This document shows positions 44,596 to 53,608 of a stretch of 64,000 nt of DNA, piece after piece. A program made the translations under genes and the position numbers. The notes under the pieces are model-generated. The model did not search any database and was not told the DNA's origin. It saw only the letters and a list, made by a program, of their open reading frames with translations. The stretch spans positions 186,001 through 250,000 of the forward strand of contig NZ_MBTG01000012.1 of NCBI RefSeq assembly GCF_002027705.1, in the 5' to 3' direction. The DNA comes from Paenibacillus ferrarius. Lineage in GTDB: Bacteria > Bacillota > Bacilli > Paenibacillales > NBRC-103111. The stretch's first letter is position 1. Every line of letters begins with the position of its first letter.

Positions 44596-44976
44596 TTATT
44601 TTATCCGCACTAAGTTGCTTTGCAGCACGGTATCTCCCACTTGAGGAGTAAAGGGAGTGTTCGTAACACCGGTTACATTCGTTATCAGTTTGCGGTCTTC
44701 CTGGTGAGTAATGCGAACCTCATATTTAAAAGTTACTTTGGATACATCGGCGAACAAAAAAACAGATTTGTTCGGTCGAACGTTCACTGTACACTTTTTG
44801 GTGCCGCACGGACTTACTTTCAAAGGAACAGGCGAACCTGTTGACCAATCGAATACTTGAACCGTAACTGCACGGCTCGCTGTTCGATTGAGATTAACGA
44901 CATCGATTAAAGCAAATTTTGTTTTGGGAGCTTTACGCAAAATTCCCGTAGATAATGTGATCCTGTGGAAGATCAT
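44596..44976 (-). CDS. Hypothetical beta-rich protein
   Basis: A 126-residue protein without signal peptide or membrane segment. It has alternating hydrophobic strands (KFALIDVVNLNR, TVQVFDWSTGSPVPLKVSPC, SVFLFADVSKVTFKYEVRI) and two cysteines close together (PCGTKKC). I believe similar proteins occur as hypothetical proteins in spore-formers, but cannot assign a function. AAAGGAGTGG precedes the ATG, and it has its own terminator. Confidence 0.65.
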   Translation of the reverse strand: MIFHRITLSTGILRKAPKTKFALIDVVNLNRTASRAVTVQVFDWSTGSPVPLKVSPCGTKKCTVNVRPNKSVFLFADVSKVTFKYEVRITHQEDRKLITNVTGVTNTPFTPQVGDTVLQSNLVRIK

Positions 44977-45062
44977 AGTACCACTCCTTTCTTTTATTAC
45001 AGTAAATGCAAATAAAAGAAAGGATGCTTGTATATAGAAGTGGAATTATTGCTTCTTCAAGC

Positions 45063-45953
45063 TTATTTCGCTGTCCAATGTTCGGGATGAAGGAGCGACG
45101 GAGGAAGCTTGGTGTCAGCATCTCCTTTGGCCGCATTGAGCTGGGATTGGGTCAGGAAAATACTCTCGGTAAGGTTGGCGCCACTCAAATCGGCGTCTCG
45201 CAAATCAGCCCCGATGAGATCGGCTGCTCTCAGATCCGCGCCTCTTAAGTTAGCGGCAATCAGATAGGCGCCTCGTAAATTGGCGCATCTTAAGTCTGCG
45301 CCCTTGAGGTTTGCCCCGATGAGATCGGCTCCACGATTGTAAGTCTTTTGCTTTTTAGCAGGGTTCTTCTGAAGGCGGCGCGCTTCCGTTCGCACCAACT
45401 CACTGGTCTGCAGAAGCAGGATATTCACATCTGCACGGTGAGCTGTCACATCAAGCTCCAAGATTGCGCTTGGGCTGAGAAGGGTAAGCTGCTCGGTCTT
45501 CGTGATCGCTCGTTGAAGCTCTTCATGAATGGATTGGGCGGCTTGGAATGTCAAAGACTCCGATAGATACCAGAGAAGCTCATGAAGCTGCCTCATCATT
45601 GGAAAGACTTCGAACATTTGCTTCGCAGAAGCAGGGAACTGACGCCAGTCTTTTCCATCGTAAGTGATTTGCGAGACCTTCTGGCCGGCACCAAAACAGT
45701 CATAAACGGTACATCCTCGAAAGCCAAGGGGCCTTAATTTCGTGTGAACACCGCAGCGGAAGTCAGTCTTCAAGTTGGGGCAGGGCTGACCGGCATTCTT
45801 GTCCATTGCGAAGTCGGAAGAAGCTGCGAATGGAAGGGCAACACAGCACAAACCAAAGCAGCTCTCACAGTCAGAAATGAGGTTAAGTTGATTTCCAGCA
45901 GGAGAAATATCAACATATTCGCCTTTTTCATTCAAAACTTGGTCACCGTCCAT
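45063..45953 (-). CDS. Pentapeptide-repeat protein with N-terminal cysteine-rich domain
   Basis: A protein of about 296 residues. The N-terminal region carries a cysteine cluster ([20 protein letters not shown], then [31 protein letters not shown]) that looks metal-binding. A helical middle follows, then about ten pentapeptide repeats of A(D/N)LxG type near 215-275, forming a right-handed quadrilateral beta-helix. The open frame extends to a TTG at 46004, but that extension overlaps a promoter-like sequence, so ATG at 45953 is preferred. Confidence 0.8.
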   Translation of the reverse strand: MDGDQVLNEKGEYVDISPAGNQLNLISDCESCFGLCCVALPFAASSDFAMDKNAGQPCPNLKTDFRCGVHTKLRPLGFRGCTVYDCFGAGQKVSQITYDGKDWRQFPASAKQMFEVFPMMRQLHELLWYLSESLTFQAAQSIHEELQRAITKTEQLTLLSPSAILELDVTAHRADVNILLLQTSELVRTEARRLQKNPAKKQKTYNRGADLIGANLKGADLRCANLRGAYLIAANLRGADLRAADLIGADLRDADLSGANLTESIFLTQSQLNAAKGDADTKLPPSLLHPEHWTAK

Positions 45954-45974
45954 ATTAGTTGTTGTAGTTCTTAT

Positions 45975-46004
45975 ATAGTAGTACTTGAAGTTATGCAGCG
46001 TCAA
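45975..46004 (-). promoter_or_regulatory. Candidate promoter of the pentapeptide-repeat gene
   Basis: On the minus strand TTGACG (45999-46004), an 18-base spacer and TACTAT (45975-45980), about 22 bases before ATG 45953. Confidence 0.45.
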
Positions 46005-46078
46005 TCTTTGTTTGCGTCACTGCGAATACCTAGTTGCACCGTTATTTTTGCTGTGTGGAAATAATATGTTATAAAGGA

Positions 46079-46110
46079 GTTGTCGGTCGCGTGCGGTCGG
46101 CAGCTTTTTT
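46079..46110 (+). terminator. Orphan intrinsic terminator upstream of the pseudogene
   Basis: GTTGTCGGTCGC pairs with GCGGTCGGCAGC using several G-U pairs and ends in six T. No plus-strand gene precedes it. A possible promoter (TTGCTG, 16 bases, TATAAA) lies just upstream, so it may be a leader attenuator for the broken gene that follows. Confidence 0.45.
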
Positions 46111-46212
46111 GTATGGAGTACCATCTCCAAGCCGCTGTAACAAAATTTGTTTCAATAGAGCTCATTCGTGTTATTAGTTAGATAAGCAAGACAAGGGAAG
46201 GAAGCAGCAGCC

Positions 46213-46733
46213 ATGAGAACTAAAAAAGGCTCTATCACGAATGATTGCAATTCAACAAATAAGCATATGCTGCTCCGTAAATCGAGGAAAAATCGCGGTC
46301 TTCAACTATTTTCAATCGTAGGGATTCTCTTGGTCATGCTCATTGCGGCAGTTGCCATCTATCAATCCCATAAACCGTTGCCTCCAGGGATTTCGATGGA
46401 AGGTCCCATACATACGGTTTCGGATGGAGATATTCAGTTCCTCTCTGATTTAACGTACAAAGAGGAGGGAACCACTACAACGAAACAAGAACAGATGATT
46501 TTCGAACGGATCTATCAAGCGATTGATGAGGCCGAACAATTCATTGTTATGGACATGTTCCTCTATAATGGATATCACAAGAAGGATCAAACGTTTCCTC
46601 CGCTTAGCCGGACACTACGGGGACCAAATCAGAAGCTGTAAAAAAAGCGCAGGAATGGGCCAGTGATAAAAATCAAAGCGCTATCATTCATCGGAAAGAC
46701 GGAACGGTTCAAACCTCTTATAATTATACTTAA
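46213..46733 (+). pseudogene. Chimeric remnant: phospholipase D-like N-terminus joined to DUF2188 C-terminus
   Basis: The first 135 or so codons (46213 to about 46620) encode the start of a cardiolipin-synthase/PLD-like membrane protein: one membrane segment (LFSIVGILLVMLIAAVAIYQ) and RIYQAIDEAEQFIVMDMFLYNGY, which precedes the first HKD domain in intact relatives. The frame then runs into an unrelated end and stops at 46641. From 46623, in another frame, a DUF2188-like C-terminus reads EAVKKAQEWASDKNQSAIIH and RKDGTVQTSYNYT to TAA at 46731. A deletion fused two neighbouring genes; both HKD motifs are lost. Confidence 0.7.
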
Positions 46734-46772
46734 AGAGGGGTTTTACTCCACAGGGTTCGGTGAGTTCATAAA

Positions 46773-46950
46773 CCTGCGAAAGTGCAGGCTTTTTCAACGA
46801 ATTCGCGCTGAAAAGTGGAAAACCTGCGAATATGCAGGCATTCTAGGCCATTTTACCACTTCATCAATAAAAAGCTTCAAAAGCCTGCATAATCACAGGT
46901 ATTTATGGCTAAAACCAGTTCCAATAAGAAAAAAGATGCACTTTTGCAGG
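46773..46950 (+). repeat. Phased palindrome element, copy D
   Basis: Four units lie at 46773-46788, 46823-46838, 46884-46899 and 46935-46950, with spacings of 50, 61 and 51 bp. Units are CCTGCG-AAAG-TGCAGG, CCTGCG-AATA-TGCAGG, CCTGCA-TAAT-CACAGG and GATGCA-CTTT-TGCAGG. It fills the gap between the pseudogene and a convergent ABC transporter gene; no gene is seen in 46734-47052. Confidence 0.85.
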
Positions 46951-47006
46951 ATTTCAAAAATACAATCGCCCAAGCTGCCGCATCATCACGAAAATGTAAG
47001 AAAAAA

Positions 47007-47050
47007 GGGATTCCCACAAGTAGTTTTCTACTTAGGGGAAATCCCTCTTC
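47007..47050. terminator. Hairpin between element D and the ABC exporter gene
   Basis: GGGATT-CCC-AAGTAG pairs with CTACTT-GGGG-AATCCC around TTTT; on the minus strand it is followed by an A/T-rich run, so it probably terminates the exporter transcript. It begins 57 bases after the last palindrome. Confidence 0.65.
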
Positions 47051-47052
47051 GT

Positions 47053-48837
47053 TTACAGTGCAGCATAGGGAGATGCCTGACGGAATTGGTTAGCGTACAG
47101 TTCATAGTAGTGGCCGCGGCAAGCCAAAAGCTCCTCGTGTGTGCCTCGTTCCACGATTTCCCCTCCGCGGATGACCAATATCGCACTTGCTTCGCGTATG
47201 GTGCTGAGCCGATGGGCGATTACGAAGCTCGTTCGCCCTTTCATTAGCACGCTCATCGCTTGCTGGATGTGCAATTCAGTTCGCGTGTCGACGGAGCTCG
47301 TCGCCTCGTCGAGCACAAGAATCGCGGGGTCGGCGAGGATCGCCCGCGCGATAGTCAACATCTGCCGCTGGCCTTGACTCAAGTTGCCGCCGTCGGCGGT
47401 CAACCTTGCGTCATAGCCATCCGGCAGCTTGCGAATGAATCCGTCCGCGTTGGCTAGTCGCGCGGCGGCTTCGACTTCTTCGTCTGTCGCGTCCAGACGA
47501 CCGAACCGGATATTTTCCCGGATCGTATCCGAGAAAAGGTAGACATCCTGCAGCACGATGGCTAATCGGCTGCGGAGACTGTCTTTGTCGAGGTCGCGAA
47601 TATCGTGACCATCGATTGCAATTCGACCCTCGTTGATGTCGTAGAAACGGGTCAGCAGGTTAATGATCGTCGTTTTGCCTGCCCCTGTCGGGCCAACCAA
47701 GGCGATCAAATCGCCAGGTTTCGCAGTGAACGTGACATCACGGAGCGTGGGAACATCTTTGGTATAAGAGAAGGAGACATGTTCGAAACTAACTTCGCCT
47801 TTGACCTCCGTTAGAGGCGTTGAACCTGTGCCAGCTTCGTATTCTGTCTGTTGATCCATCACTTCGAAAACGCGTTCCGCTCCGGCAATGCCGGATTGAA
47901 TCATATTGTACTGATTAGCCAGATCATTGATCGGACGGCTGAACTGTTTGGAATAGTTCAAAAAGCTGATCACAACGCCAACGAGCGTCCAACCATTCAG
48001 AACCATCCAACCCCCAACAGCCGCTAGGAGAATGAAGCTGAAATGATTGATCATATTCATACTTGGCCCCATCATACCAGAAAGGTGCTGAGCGCCTGTG
48101 CCGGCTGTTCGAAGCTGCTCGTTAATGACAGCGAGCTGTTTCACGGAAGCAGCCTCACGGCGGAACGTTTTGACCACCCTTTGTCCGGAGATGGTTTCTT
48201 CGATCAAACCGTTGAGCTCGCCAAGTCGCTGCTGCTGTTCTTTGAACAAGCGCTGTGTTCGTTTTGTAATGAGCTTAGTCGTCATAAGGACGATAGGCAC
48301 GGTTGTTAAGGTAAGTAAGGTAAGCCAGATATTCAAGGTCAGCATCATGATGAAAGAGCCAACAATCGTAATGACGCTGGAAATGAGCTGGGTTAGGTTC
48401 TGGCTAAGCGTGGTGGAGACATTGTCGACATCATTGGTTGTTCGGCTCATTAGCTCCCCATGTGTGGTTTGGTCAAAGTAGCGAATGGGCAGTCGGTGCA
48501 GGTGATTGAATAAATCCTGACGCATTTCCCAAACCGTTCTTTGGGATACCCCTGCCATCACATAGGTTTGAATCCACGACGCAGCACCGCTGAGCAAATA
48601 ACTGCCGAGAAGAAGGATACAAAGTCCAAAAAGTCCGTTCGCATTTCGCGGTAAAATATAATCGTCTATCGCTACGCCAATGAAGTAAGGCCCGAGCAGA
48701 GCAAGGCCACTTCCTATGATTGTAAGTAAAATAACGCTGATCAATCCGATTTTCTGTCTACGGAGATAACCCCACATGCGCAGGAGGGTTGCGCCAGCAT
48801 GCTTGGCGCGTGGTTTGCGCTTTATGTCTTTAGCCAT
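47053..48837 (-). CDS. ABC exporter half-transporter, second subunit
   Basis: A 594-residue fusion of six membrane helices (about 35-315) and an ATPase domain: Walker A GPTGAGKTT, variant signature LSQGQRQ and canonical Walker B ILVLDEATSSVD. It overlaps the upstream subunit gene by eight bases, implying coupled translation. ATG at 48837 has AAGGAG about ten bases upstream; the longer frame to 48993 lies inside the other gene. With its neighbour it should form a heterodimeric exporter of lipids, peptides or drugs. Confidence 0.9.
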   Translation of the reverse strand: MAKDIKRKPRAKHAGATLLRMWGYLRRQKIGLISVILLTIIGSGLALLGPYFIGVAIDDYILPRNANGLFGLCILLLGSYLLSGAASWIQTYVMAGVSQRTVWEMRQDLFNHLHRLPIRYFDQTTHGELMSRTTNDVDNVSTTLSQNLTQLISSVITIVGSFIMMLTLNIWLTLLTLTTVPIVLMTTKLITKRTQRLFKEQQQRLGELNGLIEETISGQRVVKTFRREAASVKQLAVINEQLRTAGTGAQHLSGMMGPSMNMINHFSFILLAAVGGWMVLNGWTLVGVVISFLNYSKQFSRPINDLANQYNMIQSGIAGAERVFEVMDQQTEYEAGTGSTPLTEVKGEVSFEHVSFSYTKDVPTLRDVTFTAKPGDLIALVGPTGAGKTTIINLLTRFYDINEGRIAIDGHDIRDLDKDSLRSRLAIVLQDVYLFSDTIRENIRFGRLDATDEEVEAAARLANADGFIRKLPDGYDARLTADGGNLSQGQRQMLTIARAILADPAILVLDEATSSVDTRTELHIQQAMSVLMKGRTSFVIAHRLSTIREASAILVIRGGEIVERGTHEELLACRGHYYELYANQFRQASPYAAL

Positions 48838-50599
48838 GAAGGGCAGTCTCCTTTCCTTGCTGTGAGTTATAAATGGCTTGATAAATGGCGCTGCTTTGCA
48901 ATAGCTCCTCATGTGTCCCTTGCGCGGCAATACGTCCCTCGTCAAAAACAAGGATCTGATCGGCTTGCATGACCGATGAGATGCGCTGCGCAATAATGAT
49001 GCGGGTGCTGCTTGTCAGGAGTGTCTGCAAAGACTGTTGAATGCGTCTTTCTGTGCCAAGGTCAATCGCACTGGTGCTGTCGTCTAGTACGAGCAACGGG
49101 GGACGCATTAACAGCGCCCGAGCTAAGGCAATTCGCTGCTTCTGTCCACCGGAGAGATTAACTCCGCGTTGCCCAAGCTTGGCTTCATAGTTGTCCGGAA
49201 TCCTGCGGATAAATTCATCCGCTTCTGCAGCTTTGGCTGCGGTCTCGACCTCAGCTTGCGGAGCGTTGGGCTTGCCGAAGCGAATATTGTCACGAATCGA
49301 TCCGCTAAACAGAATCGATTGCTGCAGCACGATACCGACTCGGCTGCGCAGACGCTCCACTGGCATGTCGCAAATATCTACGCCATCAAGTAGAATCCGT
49401 CCACTTGTAGGGTTATATAAACGCGGAATTAAGCTGACAAGTGTTGATTTACCGCTGCCTGTCGCTCCCAGGATACCGATGGTCTGCCCTGGCATAGCCG
49501 TGAACGATATGTCCTGAAGTACGTGCTGATCAGGCGCAGCCCCGTAAGCAAAGGACACATGCTGAAATTCCAGCCGGCATCCATCGTCAATTGGTGAAAG
49601 AGGAGGCTGATCGATCTGAAGATGAGAAGCTTCATCAAGAACAGATTCGTTCTTATCTGGTTTGGTCTCCAGGACTTCACAAATTCGTTCTGCGGAAACT
49701 TGCGCGCGCGATATGTTCATGAGCGTGCTGCTGATAGAGACGAGGGAGAATAAGACCTGTGTGATATATATGATGAACGCGGCCAAATCACCGATCGCCA
49801 TACGGCCATTCCATGTTTGTGCGGCGCCAAACCAGATCACACCTACGATACTTATATTCAAAATTAGCGTCATCAACGGACCGCTTGTGGCTAACGCGCG
49901 TGCCGAGCTCAAACTGGCATCCAGAAGGGCGGTATTGGCCTTGCCAAATCGGGTCCGCTCGAAAGCAGCGCGAACAAAAGCTTTGATCACTCGTATTCCT
50001 GTCGTGCTTTCTTGCATGACGGTGTTAACTTCATCAAGACGCTGCTGCATCTTGCGAAAGAGCGGTGTGGAGCGTTTCATTAGCACGTAGAGAATGCCAA
50101 ACTGAACGGGTACAACGACAAGCAAAATTAAAGATAAACGCGGAGAGATAAAAATAGCCATGATGATGCTGCCTATGAGCAGTGAAAGTTCACGGACGAA
50201 TTGACGCAGCAGCATTTGCAGCAGGTTCAGCATTTGCATCACATCGCCTGTCAGGCGGGTAATGAGCGACCCCGTTGAGTAAGTATCCAACTGGCGGAAA
50301 GATAAGGATTGGACTTTCTCGAAGAGGCTGAGGCGCAAATCAGCACCAAAATTCTGTGCAGCTTTCACAGCAAAATAAGTGCAGCCCACGCCTCCGATTA
50401 GGCCTATCAAAGCGACGACAAGCATGTGCAGGCCTGTTGACCACACTAGCCCCAGATTGCCTTGACTAACACCTTGATTAACAATTGCGGCCATTAAGCG
50501 AGGCTGAGTGAGATCCATGCACACCTCCATCACCATCAAGAGAGGGGCAAGGAGGGTAATGAACCAGTAAGGTTTAACAAATGATTTCAGTTTCCACAT
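48830..50599 (-). CDS. ABC exporter half-transporter, first subunit (degenerate ATPase site)
   Basis: A 589-residue half-transporter with six membrane helices and an ATPase: Walker A GATGSGKST, canonical signature LSGGQKQR, and Walker B LLVLDDSTSAID, where the catalytic Glu is Asp. This matches the known heterodimeric exporters (BmrCD and TM287/288 type) in which one of the two ATP sites is inactive. It starts at ATG 50599 (or TTG 50602). A MarR gene lies directly upstream on the same strand. Confidence 0.9.
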   Translation of the reverse strand: MWKLKSFVKPYWFITLLAPLLMVMEVCMDLTQPRLMAAIVNQGVSQGNLGLVWSTGLHMLVVALIGLIGGVGCTYFAVKAAQNFGADLRLSLFEKVQSLSFRQLDTYSTGSLITRLTGDVMQMLNLLQMLLRQFVRELSLLIGSIIMAIFISPRLSLILLVVVPVQFGILYVLMKRSTPLFRKMQQRLDEVNTVMQESTTGIRVIKAFVRAAFERTRFGKANTALLDASLSSARALATSGPLMTLILNISIVGVIWFGAAQTWNGRMAIGDLAAFIIYITQVLFSLVSISSTLMNISRAQVSAERICEVLETKPDKNESVLDEASHLQIDQPPLSPIDDGCRLEFQHVSFAYGAAPDQHVLQDISFTAMPGQTIGILGATGSGKSTLVSLIPRLYNPTSGRILLDGVDICDMPVERLRSRVGIVLQQSILFSGSIRDNIRFGKPNAPQAEVETAAKAAEADEFIRRIPDNYEAKLGQRGVNLSGGQKQRIALARALLMRPPLLVLDDSTSAIDLGTERRIQQSLQTLLTSSTRIIIAQRISSVMQADQILVFDEGRIAAQGTHEELLQSSAIYQAIYNSQQGKETALHG

Positions 50600-50633
50600 C
50601 AAAGGAGTTCCTTTCTCATTGTTTGTCGGCTAA

Positions 50634-51080
50634 CTAATTACTCGAATCAGTTTGACGAAGATTATCTTGCATTTGCAGCAGAAGGCGGCGGAATAGCATC
50701 AGTTCCTCGGGGAGGAAATTGGCAAAGGTCAACTCATCCGTCGCTCTGATCGCTTCTTTGACATGTACGGTAACTTTCCGGCCCTTGTCTGTCAGATAGA
50801 CGCGGGTTACCCGCTGATCGTGTGGATCTGGCCTCCGTTCAAGCAAGCCTGTTTTCTCCATACGGTCTATCATTACGGTGATTGTTGCAGGTTTATTATG
50901 AATTCGGGCAGCGAGCTCATTTTGCCTAAGGCCATCTTCTACGAACAAACTTAGCAGTAGAGGAGGCTGTCCGGGATAAACGTCATACTCGTTAATTAAT
51001 TGATCGATGGTGCGGCGGTGCATTTTCAACAAATGAGACATCATATGTGTAAGAGGTTCATTAATGGGATGTTTGGACAT
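50634..51080 (-). CDS. MarR-family regulator of the ABC exporter
   Basis: A 148-residue MarR protein: LRQNELAARIHNKPATITVMIDRMEKTGLLERRPDPHDQRVTRVYLTDKG with the DxRxT/V wing. ATG at 51080 has GGAGGATG upstream. It is the first gene of a three-gene operon with the exporter subunits, the usual layout for a drug-responsive autorepressor. Operators overlap its promoter. Confidence 0.9.
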   Translation of the reverse strand: MSKHPINEPLTHMMSHLLKMHRRTIDQLINEYDVYPGQPPLLLSLFVEDGLRQNELAARIHNKPATITVMIDRMEKTGLLERRPDPHDQRVTRVYLTDKGRKVTVHVKEAIRATDELTFANFLPEELMLFRRLLLQMQDNLRQTDSSN

Positions 51081-51100
51081 GAAGACATCCTCCTTTTTAG

Positions 51101-51146
51101 TTAGTCGACTAAATAATAGTTTAGTGGTGACATGGCATACTGTCAA
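51101..51146 (-). promoter_or_regulatory. Promoter with overlapping MarR operators
   Basis: On the minus strand TTGACA (51141-51146), a 17-base spacer and TAAACT (51118-51123). ACTAAA-N6-TTTAGT (51108-51125) covers the -10, and the perfect palindrome TTAGTCGACTAA (51101-51112) follows at the start region. Confidence 0.75.
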
Positions 51147-51277
51147 TAAGTAATTTTACCGATAAGCTGGACTTTTTATTTTAAAAAAGCGTCATTTTAT
51201 GGTAAGATATCGTCAATATTTAAGTAAGTTTAATGACAAATATGATGTACATACATCCTGAGAGGGCTGCAGAGAAA

Positions 51278-51496
51278 ATGACAGATACCGTAAAGCTTTC
51301 CATTGGAGGCACCTATATATTTGCGCCGGATAACCCAAGAAAGACCAAAAATCGCGGCCGAAGATGTACAATACTTTCTTTTGAATTTGATCAGAATACG
51401 AATCAAGTCGAAGTTCGAATTGTTTATCATGATACGAATCGACAAACATCAGTTGAAATAAGTGATTTAAAGCCGATTGATGAAGCAGCAGATTAA
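51278..51496 (+). CDS. Small hypothetical protein
   Basis: A 72-residue protein: MTDTVKLSIGGTYIFAPDNP, a basic stretch KNRGRRCTI, then strands FEFDQNTNQVEVRIVY and SVEISDLKPIDEA. This looks like a small SH3-like beta-barrel. No family recognised. The start is uncertain, with a weak GAGAGGG site; the frame is open to 51233. Confidence 0.5.
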   Translation: MTDTVKLSIGGTYIFAPDNPRKTKNRGRRCTILSFEFDQNTNQVEVRIVYHDTNRQTSVEISDLKPIDEAAD

Positions 51497-51518
51497 TTAA
51501 ATATCAGAGGAGACGGAC

Positions 51519-51605
51519 ATGCGTATTTTCGTAGCTGGTTCTATGGGGGTGTGGGTAAGCTGCTGGTTTTGCCCAAAGCTTGTCAACTAGCCAATAGCCG
51601 TATTT
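51519..51605 (+). pseudogene. Remnant of an NAD(P)-dependent epimerase gene start
   Basis: GAGGAGAC precedes ATG 51519, which encodes MRIFVAGSMG, the typical start of NAD-dependent epimerase/dehydratases (MRIFVAGxTG). A frameshift follows; the other frame continues GGVGKLLVLPK, restoring the expected GxxGxxG and helix. Nothing further is recognisable, so only some 25 codons survive. Confidence 0.5.
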
Positions 51606-51641
51606 TGACATGTAGGAATGAACTTGAACGGAGGATTGTCT

Positions 51642-52535
51642 GTGCAAACAATAAGGGTATATCATTATGACGCATTCAGCAGTGTGCCTAATATGGGAAA
51701 TCCAGCTGGGGTTGTCTTCCAGAGTGAAGACCTGTCAGAGGAGCAAATGCGGGAAATAGCAGAAAAGGTTGGCTTTAACGAGACGGCATTTCCAATGAAG
51801 TCCGATAAAGCGGATTGGCGTATTCGATATTTTACACCAGGTCACGAAATCGATCTCTGCGGTCATGCTACGATGGCAACCATCTTTGCGTTGAAAACAA
51901 GAGGCGAGCTTGGTGATAAAACTGAATTTACCATAGAGACCAAAGCAGGCATTCTGCCAATTAAACTTCGCGAGAATTCGAATGAAGAGCTGCTTATTAC
52001 GATGAAACAACCATCTCCTCAATTTCATGATTTCAACGGTTCGTTGCAGCAGCTGGCGCATTCCATGGGCATCGAAGAGGGAGATATCGAAACGAAACTT
52101 CCTACTTTGTATGGAAACACGGGTGCTTGGACTTTGTTGATTCCGATAAAAAGCCTGGATACTTTCAGTAAAATGAAACCTATGAACGCGCTTTTCCCAG
52201 ACATTTTGAAAGAGATGCCAAGAGCTTCAATCCATCCGTTCTGTTTAGAAACTTATGATCATGAAGCGCATATGCATGCTCGCCATTTTTCCTCACCATA
52301 CTCAGGGACGATTGAAGATCCAGTTACCGGAACCGCCTCTGGCGTTATGGGCGCTTATTATGCCAAGTATGTCAATCCACATGCGGATTCCAGCTTGGCA
52401 CTTACAGTGGAGCAAGGTCAGGAAATCGGAAGAGATGGCAGAGTCGCAGTCCTCGTCACACGATGTGAGGAGCAATATGAAATTGAGATTACAGGAAAGG
52501 CTGTTTATGTGAAGGAATTTGAGGTCTCGCTCTAA
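51642..52535 (+). CDS. PhzF-family isomerase/epimerase
   Basis: A 297-residue protein of the phenazine biosynthesis PhzF/YddE family. It has the N-terminal [21 protein letters not shown], the conserved catalytic-Glu segment [30 protein letters not shown], and [15 protein letters not shown] in the second half-barrel. GTG at 51642 lies seven bases after GGAGG. The family isomerises varied small metabolites; no phenazine genes are nearby. Confidence 0.88.
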   Translation: MQTIRVYHYDAFSSVPNMGNPAGVVFQSEDLSEEQMREIAEKVGFNETAFPMKSDKADWRIRYFTPGHEIDLCGHATMATIFALKTRGELGDKTEFTIETKAGILPIKLRENSNEELLITMKQPSPQFHDFNGSLQQLAHSMGIEEGDIETKLPTLYGNTGAWTLLIPIKSLDTFSKMKPMNALFPDILKEMPRASIHPFCLETYDHEAHMHARHFSSPYSGTIEDPVTGTASGVMGAYYAKYVNPHADSSLALTVEQGQEIGRDGRVAVLVTRCEEQYEIEITGKAVYVKEFEVSL

Positions 52536-52543
52536 AATAGAGC

Positions 52544-53524
52544 TTACGCTTCGCTCACAAAGCGTTCGATAAATTCGGAAACTTCCCGATCGTACGTTTT
52601 GGGATCGACGGATCTGGCTAAACCATGACCAGCCCCGGGGATAACAAGCATCTTTTTAGGGACAGTGGCATGTTCGAACAATTCATAAACCATCCTCGTG
52701 GGCACGAAGGCGTCTGCATCCCCATGAATGAAGAGAATGGGTGTTTTGGATTTGCTGATCTGTTTAAGGGTGGAAGCTTCCTTGAAAAAGTAGCCTGCTC
52801 GGATTTTAGTTACCAGGCTAGTTAAAGGAACGATCGGAAACGAAGGGATATGATACATGCGTTTGAGCTGATAGACCAGTTGATCTTGCACTGAGGTATA
52901 GCCGCAATCTTCGATAATCGCTTTGACATTGGGAGGCAGAGCTTCGCCGCTTGTCATCATGACTGTTGCTGCTCCCATAGATACGCCATGTAGAACGATT
53001 TGTGCTTGTGCACTCGTTTGCTTGATCACTTTGTCAATCCATTTGACGTAATCCTTGCGTTCGGGCCAACCGAAACCGATGTAAGCTCCTTCACTGATCC
53101 CATGTCCGCGGGCGTCCGGGAGGAGAACGTTGAAACCTAACACTTCCCTATACATCTGTGCCAGCTGCCCCATTTGCATCGCTTGTCCGGAATAGCCATG
53201 TGCCAGAATGACGGTCCGATCTGTTGGTTGGTTAGCGGGTAAAAAGTAGGCATGCAGCATTAACCCATCGTTCGATGTCGTGTTCCACTTTTCAAAAGCT
53301 TGCTTACCCCACCATTCCTCCATTTCTGCAAATGACTTCATAGCGTCTTCTTTGATTTCTAGATCGGGATTGCCGTTTAGAAAGCTTTTATCAGCGCGAG
53401 CAATCGCGATGTGGTAGAAGTAAAGACTGGCACAAACAAGAATAATAAAGATCAACAAGACAACTAAGATCCCAATAACCACGAAGAACAATCCTTTCTT
53501 TTCCAACCTATTTATACATAGCAT
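52544..53524 (-). CDS. Membrane-anchored alpha/beta hydrolase
   Basis: A 326-residue hydrolase with an N-terminal signal anchor (FFVVIGILVVLLIFIILVCA) and an extracytoplasmic catalytic domain. The nucleophile elbow is HGVSMGAAT, the oxyanion region VILAHGYSGQ, the acid lies in FIHGDADAFVP and the His in PGAGHGLA. Similar to BAAT/serine-aminopeptidase-like hydrolases of Bacillus. The start is uncertain: ATG 53524 has only AGGTAG close by, and a GTG at 53482 has AAAGGA well placed. Confidence 0.85.
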   Translation of the reverse strand: MLCINRLEKKGLFFVVIGILVVLLIFIILVCASLYFYHIAIARADKSFLNGNPDLEIKEDAMKSFAEMEEWWGKQAFEKWNTTSNDGLMLHAYFLPANQPTDRTVILAHGYSGQAMQMGQLAQMYREVLGFNVLLPDARGHGISEGAYIGFGWPERKDYVKWIDKVIKQTSAQAQIVLHGVSMGAATVMMTSGEALPPNVKAIIEDCGYTSVQDQLVYQLKRMYHIPSFPIVPLTSLVTKIRAGYFFKEASTLKQISKSKTPILFIHGDADAFVPTRMVYELFEHATVPKKMLVIPGAGHGLARSVDPKTYDREVSEFIERFVSEA

Positions 53525-53608
53525 TCTACCTAAAAATTAAATTAATACTCAAATGAACTACCCGATTATTGATGTATAAAGGATTTGGATACAAGGGGGG
53601 ACCTGTAA

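Noticed and set aside
44596-44976. Phage tail or capsid component
   Set aside because: No other phage-like gene is nearby; a beta-rich pattern alone does not support it.
48838-48993. 52-residue N-terminal extension of the second ABC exporter subunit
   Set aside because: It lies inside the upstream subunit gene; the internal ATG at 48837 has a ribosome site and gives a family-typical start.
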